The notes under the pieces: generated by a model
What the model was told of the DNA's origin: nothing
The model's database searches: none
What the model saw: only the letters and a program-made list of their open reading frames with translations
Made by a program: the position numbers and the translations under genes
Shown here: piece after piece, positions 1 to 6,795 of the stretch
Position numbering within the stretch: the stretch's first letter is position 1
How the letters are laid out: every line of letters begins with the position of its first letter
Assembly: GCA_934446095.1 (NCBI GenBank)
Contig: CAKSDR010000028.1
Location: 1-14,862 of the forward strand
Length of the DNA stretch: 14,862 bases
Direction of reading: 5' to 3'
Source of the DNA: an uncultured Eubacteriales bacterium
Lineage (GTDB): Bacteria > Bacillota > Clostridia > Oscillospirales > CAG-382

Positions 1-435
1 TTTGTCAGGTGCAATTTTTTCGGTTGCCGATATTATAATTCCGGCAATTTCTTTATTCGCACTCAAAATAATTTGCTCTTTTTCTTTTTCGCTCTCGATT
101 TTTGATTTGGCGACTATTTCGTCCGCAAGCGCCTGTGCCTGCACCATTTTATCCTTTTTAAAATCAAAGATTTCTTTATCCGCCAAAATTTTCTTCTGCT
201 TTATTTCATTTTCCGCATTGCTGAGTTTTTCATCATAATAAGCCTTCGTCTTTTCTGCCTGCTCAAGGTCTTTTTTTGCTTTTTCATCCATTGATTTATA
301 ATATTCCGAACGCTTATTCATAAATTCTTTTACAGGCTTATACAACAGAAAGTACAGTATAGCAAACAAAATTACAAAATTCAGCATATGCAGCAAAATC
401 TGCTGCAGATCTATATTTAAAGGAAGTGTATTCAT
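1..435 (-). CDS. atpF: F0F1 ATP synthase subunit b (3' end beyond window)
   Basis: Subunit b forms the peripheral stalk that ties the membrane sector of ATP synthase to the F1 head. The 145 residues visible open with an amphipathic stretch and one membrane helix (about residues 12-32, ending in the family-typical KPVKEFMNKR), followed by a long Lys/Glu/Ala-rich helix expected to be a coiled coil in the cytoplasm. The start ATG at 433-435 has an AGGGTGA-type ribosome site about 6-7 bases upstream. No stop is reached before position 1, so the gene is cut by the window edge; a full b subunit is usually about 160-170 residues, so little is missing. It follows atpE by 18 bases, in the usual a-c-b order. 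Confidence 0.93.
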   Translation of the reverse strand, partial: MNTLPLNIDLQQILLHMLNFVILFAILYFLLYKPVKEFMNKRSEYYKSMDEKAKKDLEQAEKTKAYYDEKLSNAENEIKQKKILADKEIFDFKKDKMVQAQALADEIVAKSKIESEKEKEQIILSANKEIAGIIISATEKIAPDK

Positions 436-453
436 AACTTTTCACCCTGCCTG

Positions 454-822
454 TTATAATACAAATATTATAAGTATTGCAATAATAAGTGCGTAAATAA
501 TAGCAGTTTCTATAAATACAAGGCCAAGCATAAGATTTGCTCTTATATCACCTTTTGCTTCAGGCTGGCGTGCAATGCTTTCAAGCGACTTTGAAATTGA
601 AAGTGCCATTCCGACAGCGCCTGCGGCGGCAGCAAGTCCTACGCATACGGCAGCCGCATACGCTTTACCGGAAGAAGAATTATCACTGCTTTCAACTGCC
701 TGTTCCGCATCATCTACAACAAGATTATCCTTTTCATTCAAAGCATATGCGGAAAATGCGGTAATAAATACTATTATTAATAATGCGCATACCGCTAAAA
801 TTTTTCTTGTGTTGTTTTTCAT
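454..822 (-). CDS. atpE: F0F1 ATP synthase subunit c with N-terminal extension
   Basis: Subunit c builds the rotating membrane ring that carries the coupling ion. Residues 53-122 form the usual hairpin: a Gly/Ala-rich first helix, the polar loop RQPEAKGD (85-92), and a second helix with the ion-binding carboxylate Glu105 in FIETAIIY. The Gln that Na+-type rings carry in helix 1 (as in Ilyobacter) is Met72 here, so proton coupling is more likely, though Thr follows the Glu. The protein is 122 residues rather than the usual 75-90. The extra N-terminus has a basic start, a hydrophobic stretch, a possible AYA cleavage site near residue 27 and an acidic, Ser-rich linker. The ATG is preceded by GAGGT inside the end of atpB, and no usable start codon lies between it and the conserved part. 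Six bases separate it from atpB. Confidence 0.93.
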   Translation of the reverse strand: MKNNTRKILAVCALLIIVFITAFSAYALNEKDNLVVDDAEQAVESSDNSSSGKAYAAAVCVGLAAAAGAVGMALSISKSLESIARQPEAKGDIRANLMLGLVFIETAIIYALIIAILIIFVL

Positions 823-828
823 AATCGA

Positions 829-1638
829 TTACCTCTTTTCATTTTTTTCGGTCGCTTCACCGTAAAACAATGCGGTAAGCATTGTAAGCACATATGCCTG
901 TATAAAGGCATGCAGCAATGTAAACAATACTCCGACTATTACCGGCAAAACAAAACTTAACTTTGTATAATAATAAACTAATTCCGTTACAAGGGCTCCG
1001 CTCAAAAGTGCCCCGAAAAGTCTGAAACTCATCGATACCGGAAGCGAAAAATCCTTTAACACCCTTCCTGCTCCGCGCAGTCCGTTGCTTATAATTCCTC
1101 CTGACAGAATCACGACATATGACAAAACGCCAAGCGCTATTGCGGCATTTATATCAGAAAGAGGTGCCGGAAGCGCAACCGACGTTTTATTTTGTGAAAC
1201 CGCCTGAAAACCAAACAGTTCGAAAATGGTTCCGAGAAAAATATACGTACCCGCCGCAAACACATATCCGCCAAGAAACTTATTCCTTGACGGGCTGTTG
1301 GTTTTTGACAAATTATCAAACATACCTACAGCCTGTTCCAGAAGCATCTGGAATTTACCGGGTATTATTTTAAATTTTGGTATTGCAAATATACGCACTA
1401 TAATCGCAAACAGCGTTATTAAAACTGTTACGGTTACTGCAGAAACAAGTCCGGGATTTACTTTTCCGAAAAACAAAAAATCAATTTTTTGTTTTTCATG
1501 CAAAACCTCATCTTTCATTACCTGCTGTATCGTTTCGCTTTTTTCCGAAGCACCGCCTGTAAGCGCAATGCCAAAAACAAGCAAAAAAATTATAAAAGCA
1601 AATATTGCAATGCTAATATTTCTTTGTCGTTTGCTCAT
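829..1638 (-). CDS. atpB: F0F1 ATP synthase subunit a
   Basis: Subunit a forms the two ion half-channels beside the c ring. The 269-residue protein is strongly hydrophobic, with about six membrane helices. The essential arginine that faces the c-ring carboxylate is Arg206 in VSMSFRLFGALLSG, and the conserved Gln of the last helix is Gln247 in HAFIQAYVLTML. Length fits the family (about 230-290). The ATG at 1636-1638 has AAAGGTGA at 1645-1652. It is the first gene of the unit (atpB-atpE-atpF), with its own promoter 40-70 bases upstream; no atpI is present in front. The next gene's ribosome site overlaps the end of this one, which suggests coupled translation. Confidence 0.95.
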   Translation of the reverse strand: MSKRQRNISIAIFAFIIFLLVFGIALTGGASEKSETIQQVMKDEVLHEKQKIDFLFFGKVNPGLVSAVTVTVLITLFAIIVRIFAIPKFKIIPGKFQMLLEQAVGMFDNLSKTNSPSRNKFLGGYVFAAGTYIFLGTIFELFGFQAVSQNKTSVALPAPLSDINAAIALGVLSYVVILSGGIISNGLRGAGRVLKDFSLPVSMSFRLFGALLSGALVTELVYYYTKLSFVLPVIVGVLFTLLHAFIQAYVLTMLTALFYGEATEKNEKR

Positions 1639-1684
1639 TAAAAATCACCTTTCATGAAACCTAATTTTGCATATTTTGTATTAT

Positions 1685-1712
1685 ATTATACTCATTTCTC
1701 AAAAAAAGTCAA
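1685..1712 (-). promoter_or_regulatory. SigA-type promoter for the atp operon
   Basis: Read on the minus strand: -35 TTGACT at 1712-1707, 16-base spacer, -10 TATAAT at 1690-1685. It points into atpB and lies just after the terminator of the upstream operon, so ATP synthase appears to be transcribed separately. Confidence 0.8.
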
Positions 1713-1737
1713 TGTATAAATAAGCACAAATTTATAT

Positions 1738-1775
1738 AAAAAGGCAATGAGACCCTAAAAAGCGGCCCCATTGCC
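1738..1775 (-). terminator. Rho-independent terminator of the dockerin-cohesin operon
   Basis: On the minus strand, GGCAATG plus GGGCC pairs with GGTCT plus CATTGCC (a 12-bp stem with two G-T pairs, 9-base loop) and is followed by TTTTT. It begins 24 bases after the stop of the cohesin gene. Confidence 0.85.
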
Positions 1776-1798
1776 AAAATTTTAAAATTTAATTTATT

Positions 1799-3103
1799 TT
1801 ATTTATAAATTTCTGTCCATCCGGGCACATCCGGATATTTATCGGGATCTACAACATTCAAAATATATTTATAAATATATTCCTGATTGTATTCGGGTTC
1901 CGTAGTGCTTGCATATGCCTTTTCAGCAATATAAAAAATACTTGCGCTGTATTCTTTTCCGTATATTGTATGTTCATATCCAGAAGCATCGGTATAAGTA
2001 ATATAAGGAACCACGCTGTAATATCTTGTGTAGTTCAAAACGCTTATATCAACCATACATACGCTGTATTTTATATAATCTTCGGAAAATTTCAGCAAGT
2101 TTACCGCGGGAACAGTGCTTGCTTTATATTCTTTTCCATTATAAGTATACGAGCCGTCCTTAACCAATTTTTCATTTCCGAGGATTACCGTAGGCAAAAC
2201 TACCGTACCAAAACCAATTCCGGTATCTGAAGAAGATTCGGGTTTTATAGAACCTGCAATTGCATCAACGGCCCTTAAAATGCTGCGATCCATATGAACA
2301 ACAAATCTCAGTCCTTGTTTTACTTCAGCATCTTTTATTCTTATCTGCGCACCCTGCATATAGAAATTTGCATTCGGCGAATCATAATCAGTTTCCAAAT
2401 CTATAAATTTTGCGGAAATTTTTTCTCCGGCATTTACAATCATACCATTGGTTACAGGCGTTTTTCCGTCAGAAAGATACCAGCCCAAAAACAATTTGCC
2501 GGAAACTTCCGGAGCAGTTTCAGAAAGTGTTACTGCGCTTTGTGTTATAACGTCAATTACACCCGCATTTTCTTCATTGTATTCAACAAAAAGACCGGCA
2601 GTACCCGATGTTACAGTTATTTTTCCAGGCGTGAACGATGTCGGAACATCTTCCGTGTTATAGTTTGCGGCAGCTCCGAAAATATGCGCTCCGACCGAAT
2701 AATCTCCGTTTGCGGCATCGCTGTTTATCAAAAAGGTTGCGGTAAATAAAGTTCCGGTAAGTTTTGAATCACTTTCAATTGCATTTTCATATTCATCATA
2801 TGTAACTTCGCTCGACTCGAGAAGCAGTTTGTTTCCTGCAACATTTGGAGTCATGGTCTTTAAAACGTCACCGACTTTTAATCCCTTAAGTTCCATAACT
2901 GTTTTATCATAATCAAGTTCTATTTGCATCGCAAACATTCCCGGATTATTGTCAACATTAAAGGTAACTTTTGCAAGCTGTCCTGCCGAAGATACTGTGT
3001 TTTGAACAGATACTGAAAATATACCTGTATCCGCAGACACGCTAAAACTCAGCATCGTAAGCATCATAGCAACTGCAATAATAACAGAAAGACTTTTTTT
3101 CAT
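1799..3103 (-). CDS. Secreted cohesin-domain protein with a C-terminal module shared within the window
   Basis: A 434-residue secreted protein. Residues 1-24 are a signal peptide (KK, hydrophobic core, VSA cleavage site). Residues 28-165 look like a cohesin, the dockerin-binding beta-sandwich of cellulosome scaffoldins: VSVQNTVSSAGQLAKVTFNV, then the typical MQIELDYD, LFTATFLI and PGKITVTSG strands. Residues 170-235 hold an FLGWY segment like those in bacterial listeria-repeat or Ig-type folds. Residues 245-400 form a module also present in the protein at 13700-14862 (GAQIR, LRFVV, FGTVVLPT, PYITYTDA). I do not recognise its function. There is no LPXTG, SLH or membrane anchor. The ATG has AGGAGA upstream. 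It follows the dockerin gene by 34 bases, with a terminator after it, so the two are very likely co-transcribed and may bind each other. The cohesin call is from fold-typical motifs, without a search. Confidence 0.82.
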   Translation of the reverse strand: MKKSLSVIIAVAMMLTMLSFSVSADTGIFSVSVQNTVSSAGQLAKVTFNVDNNPGMFAMQIELDYDKTVMELKGLKVGDVLKTMTPNVAGNKLLLESSEVTYDEYENAIESDSKLTGTLFTATFLINSDAANGDYSVGAHIFGAAANYNTEDVPTSFTPGKITVTSGTAGLFVEYNEENAGVIDVITQSAVTLSETAPEVSGKLFLGWYLSDGKTPVTNGMIVNAGEKISAKFIDLETDYDSPNANFYMQGAQIRIKDAEVKQGLRFVVHMDRSILRAVDAIAGSIKPESSSDTGIGFGTVVLPTVILGNEKLVKDGSYTYNGKEYKASTVPAVNLLKFSEDYIKYSVCMVDISVLNYTRYYSVVPYITYTDASGYEHTIYGKEYSASIFYIAEKAYASTTEPEYNQEYIYKYILNVVDPDKYPDVPGWTEIYK

Positions 3104-3137
3104 ATAATCTTCTCCTCGTATTTTTTACGACTAAAAT

Positions 3138-5006
3138 TTAAAACTCCGTGATTATACCTGCAATATATTTTCTTAATACTACCAAATCCTTTGCGTCGAC
3201 CACATTGTCGAAGTTAACATCGGCAGCTGCAACATCAATATCTGAAATGCCTGCAAGATATTTTCTAAGTTCAATTAAGTCTTTTGCGTCGATCAGGCCG
3301 TCGGCATTTATATCTCCGACCACAGACGGGAAGCCCGTTACATTAACCTGAAATGAAGTTGTAAGAGATCCGCAAATAATATTTACAGTATTTTTGCCGT
3401 TTTTTGTAAAACTGCTTTCAACAGTATAAGGGATATCATAAGCAGACAAACTTATACTTGAATTTTCGGTTAAAAGTTTTATGATGCTTCCGGTCATATC
3501 TACAGTTTCATCTTTTCCATAGTTAAGTTTCAAAGGAAGTGTAGTAACCGAAAGGCCAGTTATTTTTGTTTTTTTGTCAATATTGCTGTAATCCGAGCCG
3601 TTATCTATATAATATACTTCTGTTCCGGAGCCGAGTCCTTCAAAAGCCTTATACGAAGAAAGTTTATCCGAAAGCACAAATATTTTACTGAGTTTTCCGC
3701 ATTCGGAGAAAGCATACTCGCCGACACTTTTTACAGGCGCTGCAATAACCGCGGTCTTAAGTTCCGAACATCCAAGAAAGGCATATGGCGATATAGAAAC
3801 GACATTCTGTCCCAAAACTGCACTTTCCGCCAAAAGATTTTTACATTCGTAAAGTACATTTCCGGCCATAACCAAGTCATCTGCATAATTGTTGTACCAG
3901 CCGGTATTATAAAATGCACCGCTTCCGACAAAATTTAAAGTATCCGGAAAATCAAATGCGGAAATATTCACGCAATTTCTGAATGCGTCGTAATCTATTG
4001 TTTCAACGCCGGACGGAATATCCAAAGAATCAAGTCCGCTGCAATTCATAAAAGAATACGCGCCAATGGATTTAAGACTAACCGGCAAAGACACAGTACT
4101 GAGATTTGCACAGCCGGAAAAGACTCCGTCTTTAAGGCTGCTAAGCGAAGACGGCTGCATATTTGCGCTTGCAAGCGATGTACAATCCTCAAACGCACCC
4201 GCGCCGATAGTTTCAAGGGCCGCAGGAGCAGTTATACTTGTCAATGCGCTGCATTTTGAAAATGCATACTCGTCTATTTTTTCAACACCCGAACCCAAGT
4301 TTACACCAGAAAGTCCCGTGCAGCCGTAGAAAGCACACTTTCCTATCGTTTTCACGCTGTCGGAAACACTGAGCGATGTAATATATGTGTTTCCTTTTAA
4401 TGCTTCGGGCGATATGCTTAAAACCCCCGACTCAACATTTAACGAAGAGCGTGTATAATCTTTAACGCTGTACAGGCATTTTCCGATATAAATTACGCTG
4501 TTTGAACCAAAACCGGAAAGCAGTTCCGTGTAATAAGGCGTAGTTTTAAATGCCAAAAGGCCTATGTACTCAAGGTTATCTATTCCGTTTATAGCCGAAA
4601 GAGATGTACATCCCTCGAAAGCATAATCTCCCAAAAACTTCACGCTGTTACTTGCAAAAGTGATTTGAGTCAAATTGCTGCAATAGCGAAAAGCGCCTCC
4701 GTAAACAAACTCTACGGTATCCGGAACCGACAGACTTGCAATACCGCTGTTTTCAAATGCTCCGGAACCTATTCCTTTAACAGTGTATTCGTCGCCTTTA
4801 TATATGACCTTTGATGTAATAAAAGCATTCTCGGAAAGCGATGATGCGTCACTGACATATGCGGTTTTTGCGTCGACATCGAACGCATACTTTATGTTAT
4901 TTACAGTTGCGTATACATTTTTTGCAGAACACAACGTGAAATTAGATAAAGTCATGATTAAAACTGAAACGGCAATAAAATTTGAAACGACTTTTTTCAA
5001 TTTCAA
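3138..5006 (-). CDS. Secreted BspA-like leucine-rich repeat protein with C-terminal dockerin
   Basis: From the start chosen here the protein has 622 residues: a signal peptide (1-33, cut near CSA or VYA), about 15 LRR_5/BspA-type repeats (78-455, with units such as IGSGAF, LGDYAFEGCTSL and IDEYAFSKCSAL), an Ig-like region (about 481-557) and a type I dockerin (563-617). Both dockerin repeats have intact Ca2+ loops, DINADGLIDAKD and DVNFDNVVDAKD, each followed by an L-x-x-LRKY(L/I)AG helix. The preferred start is TTG at 5006, nine bases after GGGAG (5016-5020). A TTG at 5042 lies inside a hairpin and would put charged residues before the signal peptide. The well-placed ATG at 5008-5010 is out of frame. 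LRR_5 proteins are usually surface-binding proteins; no enzyme domain is visible. It is first in the operon with the cohesin gene. Confidence 0.9.
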   Translation of the reverse strand: MKLKKVVSNFIAVSVLIMTLSNFTLCSAKNVYATVNNIKYAFDVDAKTAYVSDASSLSENAFITSKVIYKGDEYTVKGIGSGAFENSGIASLSVPDTVEFVYGGAFRYCSNLTQITFASNSVKFLGDYAFEGCTSLSAINGIDNLEYIGLLAFKTTPYYTELLSGFGSNSVIYIGKCLYSVKDYTRSSLNVESGVLSISPEALKGNTYITSLSVSDSVKTIGKCAFYGCTGLSGVNLGSGVEKIDEYAFSKCSALTSITAPAALETIGAGAFEDCTSLASANMQPSSLSSLKDGVFSGCANLSTVSLPVSLKSIGAYSFMNCSGLDSLDIPSGVETIDYDAFRNCVNISAFDFPDTLNFVGSGAFYNTGWYNNYADDLVMAGNVLYECKNLLAESAVLGQNVVSISPYAFLGCSELKTAVIAAPVKSVGEYAFSECGKLSKIFVLSDKLSSYKAFEGLGSGTEVYYIDNGSDYSNIDKKTKITGLSVTTLPLKLNYGKDETVDMTGSIIKLLTENSSISLSAYDIPYTVESSFTKNGKNTVNIICGSLTTSFQVNVTGFPSVVGDINADGLIDAKDLIELRKYLAGISDIDVAAADVNFDNVVDAKDLVVLRKYIAGIITEF

Positions 5007-5037
5007 ACATAAACACTCCCTTATTTTAAATTTCCAA

Positions 5038-5054
5038 GGCAATTCTAAATTGCC
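5038..5054 (-). repeat. Perfect hairpin in the leader of the dockerin-cohesin operon
   Basis: GGCAATT and AATTGCC (7-bp arms) flank a 3-base loop. It lies between the predicted transcription start and the ribosome site. It could stabilise the 5' end of the mRNA or be an operator; nothing in the sequence decides between these. Confidence 0.5.
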
Positions 5055-5068
5055 ATCATTCGTTATAT

Positions 5069-5097
5069 ATTATACCACATATTAAGTTATATTGCAA
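5069..5097 (-). promoter_or_regulatory. SigA-type promoter for the dockerin-cohesin operon
   Basis: Minus strand: -35 TTGCAA at 5097-5092, 17-base spacer, extended -10 TGGTATAAT ending at 5069. It lies between the end of the LysM-GH18 gene and the dockerin gene. No clear terminator separates it from the LysM-GH18 gene, so some read-through is possible. Confidence 0.75.
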
Positions 5098-5115
5098 CAT
5101 AAATTTATAAAAATT

Positions 5116-6396
5116 TCAAGATTTCCCGGTATCAACATACATATTTATGATAACAAGGTTTTGCGGATTCGGCCTTGAAATATTCCAGTAAAGCCCGCCT
5201 CTTAACGAATATTCACGTATAAGATCAAACTTTGCTTTTATGCTCCTTGCGTCTTCATACCATACTTCATGTTCAACGCCGTCTATATAATAATTATAGT
5301 ACGGAGCCATAGCGTCGGTATCGAATTTTATTTCCGCATTATATTCTATCGCCCTGTCGACTGCCTGTATATACGATAAAGTTTCTGCCTGCGTTTCGCC
5401 TCTCACAAAAGGCAGCGGCCAATCGTATCCGTAGTTTGATATGCCGAGGAAAATTTTACTGTTATCAATCTCGCTTATCGCATAATTTATTACCCGGCGC
5501 ATCGAATTTACAGGAGCCACAGCCATAGGCTCGCCGAATTTGTATCCCCATTCGTAAGTCATGATAAGCACAGAGTCGGCAATATTTCCGATTGCCGCAT
5601 AATCTACGCCTTCATACAAAAGTCCCGGCTGATCTGCGGAAGTTTTCGGCGGAAGCGCGACAAACAGCGTATAGCCATACCCCGAAAGATAATTTTTCAG
5701 ATATGCCAAAAATTCGATATACGCCTGCTTGTTTTCCGCATACAAAAATTCAAAGTCTATATCAAGTCCGATATATCCTTTTTCCTGCATATTAACAACT
5801 ATATTTTCACACAGAACAGGCCATAAATTTTGATTTTTCAAGAGATAATCGGACAATTCATTGCTGAAATTGCCGTACCCAGTGAGAGTAGATATATGCA
5901 TTATCGGCAGTGCACCATATCTGTAAATCTGTCCTATCATCTGACTGTCATCAGGCGAAATAAGTTCCCCCTGCCTTGTAAATCCATAGGTAAACGGGAT
6001 AACATAGTTAAAAAACGGAATTTCAGTGTTAATCAGGTTTTCATCTGTAAAAGTATATGCGTATCCGCCGAGTTCAAAGGAATATTCCTTTTGGGTGTCG
6101 TATCTTATAACTATATCCTGGTTTTGACTGAGAATGTCATTTCCCATAAGCTGCAAATTGTTTCTGAACAAAGAATATTCCGTAACGCCATAGTCCTGCG
6201 CTATCTGAGAAACTTCGGTTCCGGCCGAAAAAAAGCCCGTAACTTCCGGAATCGGTACAACTATGCTCTGTCCGACCGTCACTCTTCCTCCGTACTTTTC
6301 AAGCCCGTTGCTAATAATCAAAAGTTGCAGGCTGACGCCGTAATTTCTCGCAATGCTATATAACGTTTCACCGCTTTGCACCGTATGAATATACAT
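5116..6396 (-). CDS. LysM-GH18 spore cortex-lytic type glycosidase (SleL/YaaH-like)
   Basis: 426 residues from the chosen start. Two LysM peptidoglycan-binding domains come first (about 4-47, HTVQSGETLYSIA, and 58-98), then a glycoside hydrolase 18 barrel (about 105-415). The catalytic GH18 signature is LDIDFE, with Asp212, Asp214 and the proton donor Glu216; MTYEWGY is a further family motif. There is no signal peptide, which fits SleL/YaaH proteins that are made in the sporulating cell and act as N-acetylglucosaminidases on spore cortex during germination. The ATG at 6394-6396 has GAGGTGA eight bases upstream. The reading frame is open further up (to 6555), but that part has no LysM sequence and overlaps the tRNA promoter, so it is unlikely to be translated. 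It suggests an endospore-forming host. The exact bond cleaved is inferred from the family. Confidence 0.9.
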   Translation of the reverse strand: MYIHTVQSGETLYSIARNYGVSLQLLIISNGLEKYGGRVTVGQSIVVPIPEVTGFFSAGTEVSQIAQDYGVTEYSLFRNNLQLMGNDILSQNQDIVIRYDTQKEYSFELGGYAYTFTDENLINTEIPFFNYVIPFTYGFTRQGELISPDDSQMIGQIYRYGALPIMHISTLTGYGNFSNELSDYLLKNQNLWPVLCENIVVNMQEKGYIGLDIDFEFLYAENKQAYIEFLAYLKNYLSGYGYTLFVALPPKTSADQPGLLYEGVDYAAIGNIADSVLIMTYEWGYKFGEPMAVAPVNSMRRVINYAISEIDNSKIFLGISNYGYDWPLPFVRGETQAETLSYIQAVDRAIEYNAEIKFDTDAMAPYYNYYIDGVEHEVWYEDARSIKAKFDLIREYSLRGGLYWNISRPNPQNLVIINMYVDTGKS

Positions 6397-6501
6397 ATGT
6401 GATATCACCTCAAAACAATATATTCGCACTTTATTAAAATATGCCCCGCCTGCAGCGCCGGCAACTTTATAAAATAAAAAATATAAATTTTTTAAAACCA
6501 C

Positions 6502-6530
6502 TTGAATTATAAGTTTTATTATGGTATAAT
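6502..6530 (+). promoter_or_regulatory. SigA-type promoter for tRNA-Leu
   Basis: TTGAAT at 6502-6507, 17-base spacer, TATAAT at 6525-6530 with an extended -10 TGG. It faces the tRNA, which starts 60 bases downstream. Confidence 0.8.
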
Positions 6531-6589
6531 AGCGACATAAATTCTTGCTCGGCAAGATTTTGTGTATTTTGCGCTTCGCAATCTGATAT

Positions 6590-6676
6590 GCCGGTATGAT
6601 GGAATTGGCAGACGTGCTGGACTCAAAATCCAGTGGTAGCGATACCGTGTCGGTTCGACCCCGACTACCGGCACCA
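6590..6676 (+). tRNA. tRNA-Leu (anticodon CAA)
   Basis: An 87-base cloverleaf. The acceptor stem pairs GCCGGTA (6590-6596) with TACCGGC (6666-6672), followed by A and an encoded CCA (6674-6676). The anticodon arm is CTGGA, loop CTCAAAA, TCCAG, giving anticodon CAA, which reads UUG. A long variable arm (GGTA...TACC) marks a class II tRNA, as expected for leucine. The T arm is GTCGG-TTCGACC-CCGAC. It is the only gene on the plus strand and has its own promoter and terminator. Confidence 0.97.
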
Positions 6677-6684
6677 AACTTTAA

Positions 6685-6733
6685 AAATCCGAACGTTTTA
6701 CCTATAAGAAAAACGTTCGGATTTATTCTTTTT
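6685..6733 (+). terminator. Rho-independent terminator of tRNA-Leu
   Basis: A perfect 15-bp inverted repeat (6685-6699 with 6710-6724, core ATCCGAACG/CGTTCGGAT), 10-base loop, then a T-rich stretch. The opposite strand also ends in TTTTT, so it may work both ways. Confidence 0.85.
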
Positions 6734-6758
6734 ATATCTATAATAAAATAGTAAAAGT

Positions 6759-6787
6759 CAAAGCGAAGAATACACTTCTTCGCTTTG
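6759..6787 (-). terminator. Probable terminator of the methyltransferase gene
   Basis: A perfect 12-bp stem, CAAAGCGAAGAA with TTCTTCGCTTTG, and a 5-base loop, starting 9 bases after the stop codon. The T stretch on the minus strand (ACTTTTACTATTTTA) is interrupted, so termination may be imperfect. Confidence 0.7.
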
Positions 6788-6795
6788 TTGTTTTA

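Noticed and set aside
454..822. A sodium-type c ring, because Thr follows the key Glu in helix 2.
   Set aside because: The Gln in helix 1 that Na+-type rings need is Met here, so the evidence favours protons, though not strongly.
575..865. Open frames on the plus strand opposite atpE, atpB, glnN and others.
   Set aside because: They are antisense to genes with clear family motifs, have no ribosome sites of note, and show no recognisable protein features.
3640..4772. Tandem repeats at DNA level in the LRR gene.
   Set aside because: The repeats are at protein level (LRR_5 units) and diverged in nucleotide sequence; no perfect tandem array.
6410..6460. A mother-cell type promoter (CATATTTTA resembles the SigK -10) ahead of the LysM-GH18 gene.
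   Set aside because: It would suit a spore gene, but no matching -35 was seen and such short motifs are frequent in A+T-rich DNA.
6543..6557. A small hairpin (TCTTGC-TCG-GCAAGA) between the tRNA promoter and tRNA-Leu.
   Set aside because: A 6-bp stem followed by few T is too weak for a terminator, and it lies in the precursor part removed from the tRNA.
6590..6795. Integration of a mobile island at tRNA-Leu next to the methyltransferase.
   Set aside because: No second copy of the tRNA 3' end was seen in the window, and there is no integrase. The spacing looks like ordinary gene neighbours.
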